Assembly: GCA_022572485.1 (NCBI GenBank) | Contig: JACZVU010000079.1 | Coordinates: forward strand, 1 to 11,504 | Direction: 5' to 3' | DNA: 11,504 nt | Source of the DNA: Myxococcales bacterium | GTDB lineage: Bacteria > Myxococcota_A > UBA9160 > SMWR01 | Part shown: in pieces, positions 7,207 to 11,504 of the stretch | Numbering within the stretch: the first letter of the stretch is position 1 | How the letters are laid out: the number at the start of each line of letters is the position of its first letter | The notes under the pieces: generated by a model | What the model was told of the DNA's origin: nothing | Databases searched by the model: none | The model's input: only the letters and a program-made list of their open reading frames with translations | Made by a program: the position numbers and the translations under genes

Positions 7207-9042
7207 CTATTCGACCGTAACGCTCTTGGCGAGGTTGCGCGGTTGGTCGATGTCGGTTCCCTTCAACACGGCGATGTGGTAGGCGAGCAGCTGCAGGGGC
7301 AGAACCGCGATCACCGACGTCAGGTATTCCCCGAGGTCCGGGATGTAGATCACGTCGTTTGCCTTCTCGGCGATTCCCTCGTCGCCTTCGGTCGCGATCG
7401 CAATCACTGCGCCCTCTCTCGAACGAACCTGTTCGAGATTGGAAATCACCTTTTCGTAGAGAAACCCGCGATTTGCGATCACGACGACCGGCATGTTCGC
7501 GTCGACCAGCGCAATCGGGCCGTGCTTCATCTCTCCAGCCGCGTAGCCCTCGGCATGGATGTAGGAAATTTCCTTGAGCTTGAGCGCTCCTTCCAACGCG
7601 ATCGGATACATGATTCCACGGCCCAAAAAGAGAAAATTCGTCGAGCGGAAATACTTCTGGGCGATCTGGCGGATCTCACCATCGAGTCCGAGCACCCTCT
7701 CGATCAATCTCGGGAGCCGCATCAGATCCTGCAGGCGCTCGCGCACCTCCCCGCGATCGAGCAAGGCACGCGCAATCCCGAGTTTGAGGGCGAGCAAGTA
7801 GTGGGCCACGATCTGGGTGGTAAAGGCCTTCGTGGACGCGACGCCGATCTCGGGCCCCGCGTGGGTGTAGAGCACGTCATCGCTCTCGCGGGCGATCGTC
7901 GATTCGTGTGTGTTGCAGATCGAGATGACATGCGACCTGCGCTGCTTCCCCTCGCGCAAGGCCGCCAACGTATCTGCGGTCTCCCCGGACTGCGATACGG
8001 GAATCAACACGCAACTTTCATCGAGCGCGGGCTTTCGATAGCGGAACTCACTCGCGAGGTCGACTTCCGTCGGGATTCCGGCAATCTGCTCGTAGAAATA
8101 CTTTCCGACCATGCACGAGTAGTAGGCGGTCCCACAAGCCACGAGGTAGATCCGGGAAATGCGTTCGGCCTCTTCTCGACAGATGTTGATGCCATCCAGA
8201 TCGACGTCGCAATCCTCCTCGGCGACCCGGGTTCCGATCGTGTCCATCACCGCTCTGGATTGCTCGAAGATCTCCTTTTGCATGAAACGGTCATAGCCGC
8301 CCTTCTCCGCCGAAACGGGATCCCATTGGATCGCCATCGGCTCGCGCTCGAACGAGCACCCCTCGGAGTCGATCAGATCCACCCCCTCGGTGGACAGCAC
8401 CGCAAACTCGCCGTCCCTCAACGAGATCATCTGCCGCGTATACGGAAGGATTGCAGGAATATCGCTCGCGAGAAACGATTCTTTCTCGCCGAGTCCGAGA
8501 ATGATCGGGCTGCCACCATTCTTTGCGGCAACCACGCGATCCGGATCGGTGCAAGAGATGACCGCAAACGCGTAGGAGCCCGCGAGCCGCAAGCACGCAG
8601 CGCGCGCAGCCGTGAGCAAGTCTTCTCCGGCCTCGATGCGTTGATCGATCAGATGCGCGATCAGCTCGGTGTCCGTGTCGGATTTTATGGTCCGTCCGGC
8701 GCTCTCGAGTTCGGCCCGCAGCTGCCGGTAGTTTTCGACGATTCCGTTGTGGACGATCGACACCGATCCCGAACAATGCGGGTGGGCGTTGCGCTCTGAC
8801 GGCTTCCCGTGGGTCGCCCAGCGTGTGTGTCCGATGCCGACGTGACCCGCAACCGGGTTGTCGTGCAGCACTCTCTCGAGATTCACCAACTTGCCGAGCG
8901 CGCGACGAACGAGGATGCGATCTTCATCGAGGACCGCCACGCCCGCGGAGTCGTAGCCGCGGTACTCGAGGCGGCGCAAACCATCGATCAGCACGTCCAT
9001 CGCCGGACGCTTGCGACCGATATATCCCACGATTCCGCACAT
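7207..9042 (-). CDS. glmS: Glutamine-fructose-6-phosphate aminotransferase (isomerizing)
   Basis: This cytoplasmic enzyme converts fructose-6-phosphate and glutamine to glucosamine-6-phosphate, the first committed step to UDP-GlcNAc. At 611 residues it has standard length. The protein begins MCGIVGYIG, with Cys2 as the N-terminal nucleophile after Met removal. The start is fixed by this and by AGAGGAG 6 bases upstream of ATG 9042; a longer reading to 9102 would bury the catalytic cysteine. Glutaminase motifs: RRLEYRGYDSAG (23-34), GHTRWATHG (71-79), VHNGIVENY (97-105). Two SIS sugar-isomerase domains follow, at about 285-430 (VACGTAYYS, SQSGETADT at 350-358) and 460-600 (FLGRG, EGYAAGEMKHGPI at 498-510). 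The canonical end DQPRNLAKSVTVE is intact. It lies downstream of glmU in the same direction, separated by about 104 bases that contain a strong stem-loop. Confidence 0.97.
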   Translation of the reverse strand: MCGIVGYIGRKRPAMDVLIDGLRRLEYRGYDSAGVAVLDEDRILVRRALGKLVNLERVLHDNPVAGHVGIGHTRWATHGKPSERNAHPHCSGSVSIVHNGIVENYRQLRAELESAGRTIKSDTDTELIAHLIDQRIEAGEDLLTAARAACLRLAGSYAFAVISCTDPDRVVAAKNGGSPIILGLGEKESFLASDIPAILPYTRQMISLRDGEFAVLSTEGVDLIDSEGCSFEREPMAIQWDPVSAEKGGYDRFMQKEIFEQSRAVMDTIGTRVAEEDCDVDLDGINICREEAERISRIYLVACGTAYYSCMVGKYFYEQIAGIPTEVDLASEFRYRKPALDESCVLIPVSQSGETADTLAALREGKQRRSHVISICNTHESTIARESDDVLYTHAGPEIGVASTKAFTTQIVAHYLLALKLGIARALLDRGEVRERLQDLMRLPRLIERVLGLDGEIRQIAQKYFRSTNFLFLGRGIMYPIALEGALKLKEISYIHAEGYAAGEMKHGPIALVDANMPVVVIANRGFLYEKVISNLEQVRSREGAVIAIATEGDEGIAEKANDVIYIPDLGEYLTSVIAVLPLQLLAYHIAVLKGTDIDQPRNLAKSVTVE

Positions 9043-9112
9043 GCTGCACTCCTCTGGCCGCGCGGAAGAGGCGCTAGAGAGTCCCGCAGAATACCGTGAC
9101 ACCGGTTCCCGA

Positions 9113-9146
9113 CGAGGATCGGTGTAACCCTATTCCGCGATCCTCG
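9113..9146 (-). promoter_or_regulatory. Stem-loop right after the glmU stop, before glmS
   Basis: Perfect 9-bp inverted repeat CGAGGATCG (9113-9121) / CGATCCTCG (9138-9146) with a 16-base loop. On the transcribed minus strand the stem starts at the base immediately after the glmU TAG (9149-9147). No run of T follows (TCGGGAAC), so it is not a textbook intrinsic terminator. A role in processing, stability or partial termination of a glmU-glmS transcript is more likely. A second, competing repeat (ACACCG...CGGTGT) overlaps the loop and the region just downstream. Confidence 0.55.
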
Positions 9147-10514
9147 CTAGCCCGCCTCTTCCTCGTCGCTTCGCGTCCGCCGCGAAGCATCGCCCGCGCC
9201 GCGCCGCGCCGCCCAGCCCTCGATGTTTCGGTGCTGCGCTCGCTCAACGGCAAGCGCAGCCTCAGGAACCTCGCTCCCGATCGTGGATCCCGCCGCTACG
9301 GCGGCGTTTTTCCCAATCGTGACGGGCGCGATCAGGTTCACGTTGCAGCCGATCTTCGCGCCTTCGCCGATCGTCGTTCGACCCTTCTCCCGCCAGTTGT
9401 AGTTGACGGTAATCGCCCCACAACCAAAACTCGCTCTGGCCCCGACATCGGCATCCCCGATATAGGAGAGGTGATCGGCTTTCACGCCGTCGCCAAGCAC
9501 GCTGTTCTTGATCTCGACGTAGTTTCCGATTCGCACTCCGCGCCCGAGCACGCTGCCCGGGCGAAGATGGGCATTGGGTCCGATGATGGCATCATCGCCC
9601 ACGTCGCTGGATTCGATCATGCAACCGGGTTTGAGGTGCACCCCACCGCCGATGCGGCTTTCGCCCTGGATCGAACAACCCGGCTCGATCACGGTGTCTT
9701 TCCCGACCTCGACACCCACATCGATGTACGTCGCTCCCGGATCGACGATGGTGACACCACTGAGCATTAGCTGGTCCAGCTTCCGGCGGCGAATCACCGC
9801 GGCGGCCTCCGCAAGCTCGACCCTCGTATTGATACCGATGGCTTCTTCGGGATCCGCCATCCGCAGCGCTTCGACCCGCAGCCCGTCGCGTACCAACAGG
9901 CCGACCAAGTCGGTGAGGTAGATTTCGCCCTGTTCGTTGCGATCACCAATCTGAGCCAGTGTTTTCCAGAGCAATTCTGCCGAGAGCAGATAGACACCCG
10001 TGTTGCGCTCGCGGATCGCCAATTCTTCGGACGTAGCGTCGGTCGCTTCGACGATGCGCGAGATGGATCCTGTCTCCTCGCGAATCACGATTCCCGGGAC
10101 TTCGACCTCGGCGGTCAACAAGACCAGGTCCGCCTGGGTTTCGGCTTTGGTCGCAACCATCTGCGCGAGGGTTTCGGGTCGGATCAGCGGCGTATCGCCA
10201 TAGAGGATGAGCACGTCGCCGTGAAACCCCTTGAGGGCCTGCTCGGCCTGCACGACCGCGTGGCCGGTCCCGCACTGCTTTTCCTGTAAGACGAAAGTCG
10301 CGCGCTCCGCGAAAGCCTCACGGACGCGATCCGCGTCGCGACCCACGACCACCACGAGCTGCTTGGGGTTCAGCGACTCGGCAGCCGCGAGGGAAAAGGA
10401 GAGCATGGGCCGCCCGACGAGTGGGTGCAGCACCTTGGCGAGCCCAGATTTCATCCGGGTTCCCTTGCCGGCGGCCAGAACGACGACCGCGATGGAAGGC
10501 ATTTTTGAAGCCAT
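9147..10514 (-). CDS. glmU: Bifunctional GlcNAc-1-P uridylyltransferase / GlcN-1-P acetyltransferase
   Basis: GlmU acetylates glucosamine-1-phosphate and then adds UMP to give UDP-GlcNAc for peptidoglycan and lipopolysaccharide. The 455-residue product matches the usual ~456. The N-terminal pyrophosphorylase domain (1-~230) has LAAGKGTRMKS (13-23), QCGTGHAVVQA (80-90), YGDTPLI (105-111) and EIYLTD (197-202). The C-terminal left-handed beta-helix (~253-410) has hexapeptide repeats. Residues matching the E. coli acetyltransferase site are R318, K336, H348 (general base, in KADHLSYIGD), Y351, N371, Y372 and K377. Two neighbours deviate: the usual NYDG reads NYNW (371-374), and the position equivalent to E. 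coli N377 is Ser362. ATG 10514 is chosen because GAGGG lies 5 bases upstream and it gives normal length; further upstream frame (to 10616) is not GlmU-like. First gene of the minus-strand run and divergent from the HflX gene. Confidence 0.96.
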   Translation of the reverse strand: MASKMPSIAVVVLAAGKGTRMKSGLAKVLHPLVGRPMLSFSLAAAESLNPKQLVVVVGRDADRVREAFAERATFVLQEKQCGTGHAVVQAEQALKGFHGDVLILYGDTPLIRPETLAQMVATKAETQADLVLLTAEVEVPGIVIREETGSISRIVEATDATSEELAIRERNTGVYLLSAELLWKTLAQIGDRNEQGEIYLTDLVGLLVRDGLRVEALRMADPEEAIGINTRVELAEAAAVIRRRKLDQLMLSGVTIVDPGATYIDVGVEVGKDTVIEPGCSIQGESRIGGGVHLKPGCMIESSDVGDDAIIGPNAHLRPGSVLGRGVRIGNYVEIKNSVLGDGVKADHLSYIGDADVGARASFGCGAITVNYNWREKGRTTIGEGAKIGCNVNLIAPVTIGKNAAVAAGSTIGSEVPEAALAVERAQHRNIEGWAARRGAGDASRRTRSDEEEAG

Positions 10515-10753
10515 CGATTCCCTCTTTCGGCCTCTCGCCGCTGAAATCTCACCCAATCTTGTCCAACGCTGCGAGATCTGCTCGCGGGCTCCAGAAGCGC
10601 CCTCCGCTGGCCGCACGTAGCGATCAGGGTACTCCGCCAGCCAGATCCGGGGTAGAGCGGTTCCCCTTGGGGCTCACGACGGGCTCCAAGCTTGCGGGAC
10701 TTCGAGCACCTTCTCTAGATTGACCCCGGCAGCGCGTTCAAAGAGGTGACCTC
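10515..10753. other. Divergent intergenic region between glmU and the HflX gene
   Basis: This 239-base gap should hold promoters for the glmU run (minus) and for hflX (plus). On the plus strand, TTGCGG (10692-10697) and TAGATT (10716-10721), 18 bases apart, are a weak sigma-70 candidate. I found no convincing -10/-35 pair for glmU on the minus strand. No RNA gene, conserved riboswitch or further reading frame is supported. Confidence 0.35.
10741..10749 (+). promoter_or_regulatory. Strong ribosome binding site ahead of the ATC start of hflX
   Basis: AAGAGGTGA contains GAGGTGA, a 7-base perfect match to the anti-Shine-Dalgarno complement. GAGG ends 7 bases before ATC 10754-10756, the ideal distance. 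No ATG, GTG or TTG exists in this frame between the in-frame TGA at 10721-10723 and the conserved HflX N-terminus. Confidence 0.6.
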
Positions 10754-11504
10754 ATCCACATCGATGGCAACACCCGCGGTCTGAAGTCCAGCCAGGTACG
10801 CAGGCTGGAACGACTCACCCGGCGCCGCGTTCCGGTCGAGCACGTCGTCAGCCACGAACTCGCTCGCGAACTTACGGAGATCAGTTTCGAGATCGGCCGT
10901 CAGGTCGGAGTCCTGGTCGATCGTCGCGGCGAAGTGACCCATGTGATATGCGGAACTTCGAAGTCGATCGAACTTCCCGACTGGGGGCGACTGCGGGCCG
11001 GCCCCGGCCGCCTTCGCGGACTGCGCTGCATTCATACGCATCTTAGAGACGAAGGACTCGATCGAGATGACCTAACGGACCTCGTGCTGCTGCGCCTTGA
11101 CGCGATGGTCGCGATCACGATGGACGAGCATGGTCTGCCGAAATTGGCTCACGTCGGATCGCTGCGGCCCGTTTCTAACGGTGGCGACCCGGTCGAACTG
11201 CTCACACCCACGCCGCCCGCAAACCTGGACATCGATTTCCCGGCGTGGATTCGCGACATCGAAGACGAGCTCGGCCGCCTGGATCGGACGCGCGAAATCG
11301 GAAGCTCCGAGGGTGCGATCTTGGTTTCGGTCTCGGCGGGCCGCTCTGCGGACGAACTCGAGACCCACCTCGCCGAGCTCGTCGAACTCGCACGCTCGGC
11401 CGGCGTAGCGGTCATCGATACGGTCACCCAGCAGCGCAATCGCGTCGATCCGCGCTATGTCATCGGTCCGGGCAAACTCCAAGAGCTCGTGCTCCACGCG
11501 CTCC
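10754..11504 (+). CDS. hflX: HflX-type ribosome-associated GTPase, 3' part beyond the window
   Basis: HflX is a GTPase that binds the large ribosomal subunit and splits stalled or heat-damaged ribosomes. About 250 codons are visible, ending before the G domain. Residues 1-~165 are the N-terminal extension: GNTRGLKSSQVRRLERLTRR, VVSHELARELTEISFEIGRQ, VGVLVDRRGEV, LPDWGRLRAGPGRLRGLR, IHTHLRDEGLDRDDLTDL. As I recall, long deltaproteobacterial-type HflX proteins share this while E. coli HflX lacks it. The HflX N-terminal domain follows from about residue 190: ILVSVSAGRSADELETHLAE, then RNRVDPRYVIGPGKLQELV, which includes the family signature GxGKxxEL. With ATC 10754 as initiator the protein begins M-H-I-D-G-N-T, the spacing expected from relatives as I recall them (M-K-x-I-x-G-N-T). 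No standard start is available in frame, so the gene probably uses ATC or carries a base error there. The G1-G4 GTPase motifs cannot be checked here. Confidence 0.88.
   Translation, partial: MHIDGNTRGLKSSQVRRLERLTRRRVPVEHVVSHELARELTEISFEIGRQVGVLVDRRGEVTHVICGTSKSIELPDWGRLRAGPGRLRGLRCIHTHLRDEGLDRDDLTDLVLLRLDAMVAITMDEHGLPKLAHVGSLRPVSNGGDPVELLTPTPPANLDIDFPAWIRDIEDELGRLDRTREIGSSEGAILVSVSAGRSADELETHLAELVELARSAGVAVIDTVTQQRNRVDPRYVIGPGKLQELVLHAL

Noticed and set aside
7108..8799. Plus-strand 563-codon open frame
   Set aside because: It lies wholly antisense to glmS, whose motifs are complete on the minus strand. Long antisense frames are common in high-GC genes.
9043..9112. Possible glmS ribozyme riboswitch upstream of glmS
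   Set aside because: The leader is too short after the glmU stop, lacks the ribozyme core as far as I can see, and this element is known mainly from Firmicutes and relatives.

Overview
The window reads as a chromosomal housekeeping segment of a high-GC bacterium. Gene content points to a deltaproteobacterial-type lineage (Myxococcota/Desulfobacterota-like). The best pointers are an HflX GTPase with the long N-terminal extension I associate with that group, a glmU-glmS pair, and a large TPR lipoprotein. This placement is an inference from recognised protein features; no phylogenetic marker RNA is present.

Layout. Left edge to 605 (minus): an exported protein of unknown function, cut by the window edge. 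It starts at a GTG with a good ribosome binding site. 606-812: a divergent promoter region with a perfect 6-bp inverted repeat around a TATACT -10 candidate. 813-3239 (plus): an 808-residue TPR-repeat probable lipoprotein. 3275-3789 (minus): a decayed methyltransferase whose zinc ribbon is joined, out of frame, to its own C-terminus, with the catalytic middle missing. 3882-10514 (minus): four genes in one direction, transcribed glmU, glmS, UvrD/PcrA-type helicase, then a class I methyltransferase. 10515-10753: a second divergent intergenic region. 10754 to the right edge (plus): the N-terminal half of an HflX-type GTPase, apparently starting at a rare ATC codon.

How the genes work together. 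GlmS makes glucosamine-6-phosphate. GlmU turns glucosamine-1-phosphate into UDP-GlcNAc for peptidoglycan and lipopolysaccharide. The intermediate GlmM step is not in the window. A perfect 9-bp stem directly after the glmU stop codon may serve in processing of a glmUS message. The helicase is a DNA repair/replication enzyme, and its stop overlaps the methyltransferase start by ATGA, so those two are probably co-translated. HflX rescues or splits stalled ribosomes.

I found no CRISPR array, insertion sequence, phage gene, tRNA or rRNA, and no clear evidence of a new multi-gene system. The most distinctive points are the ATC start of the HflX gene, the deletion-derived methyltransferase pseudogene, the glmU-glmS intercistronic hairpin and the palindrome over the TPR-gene promoter.
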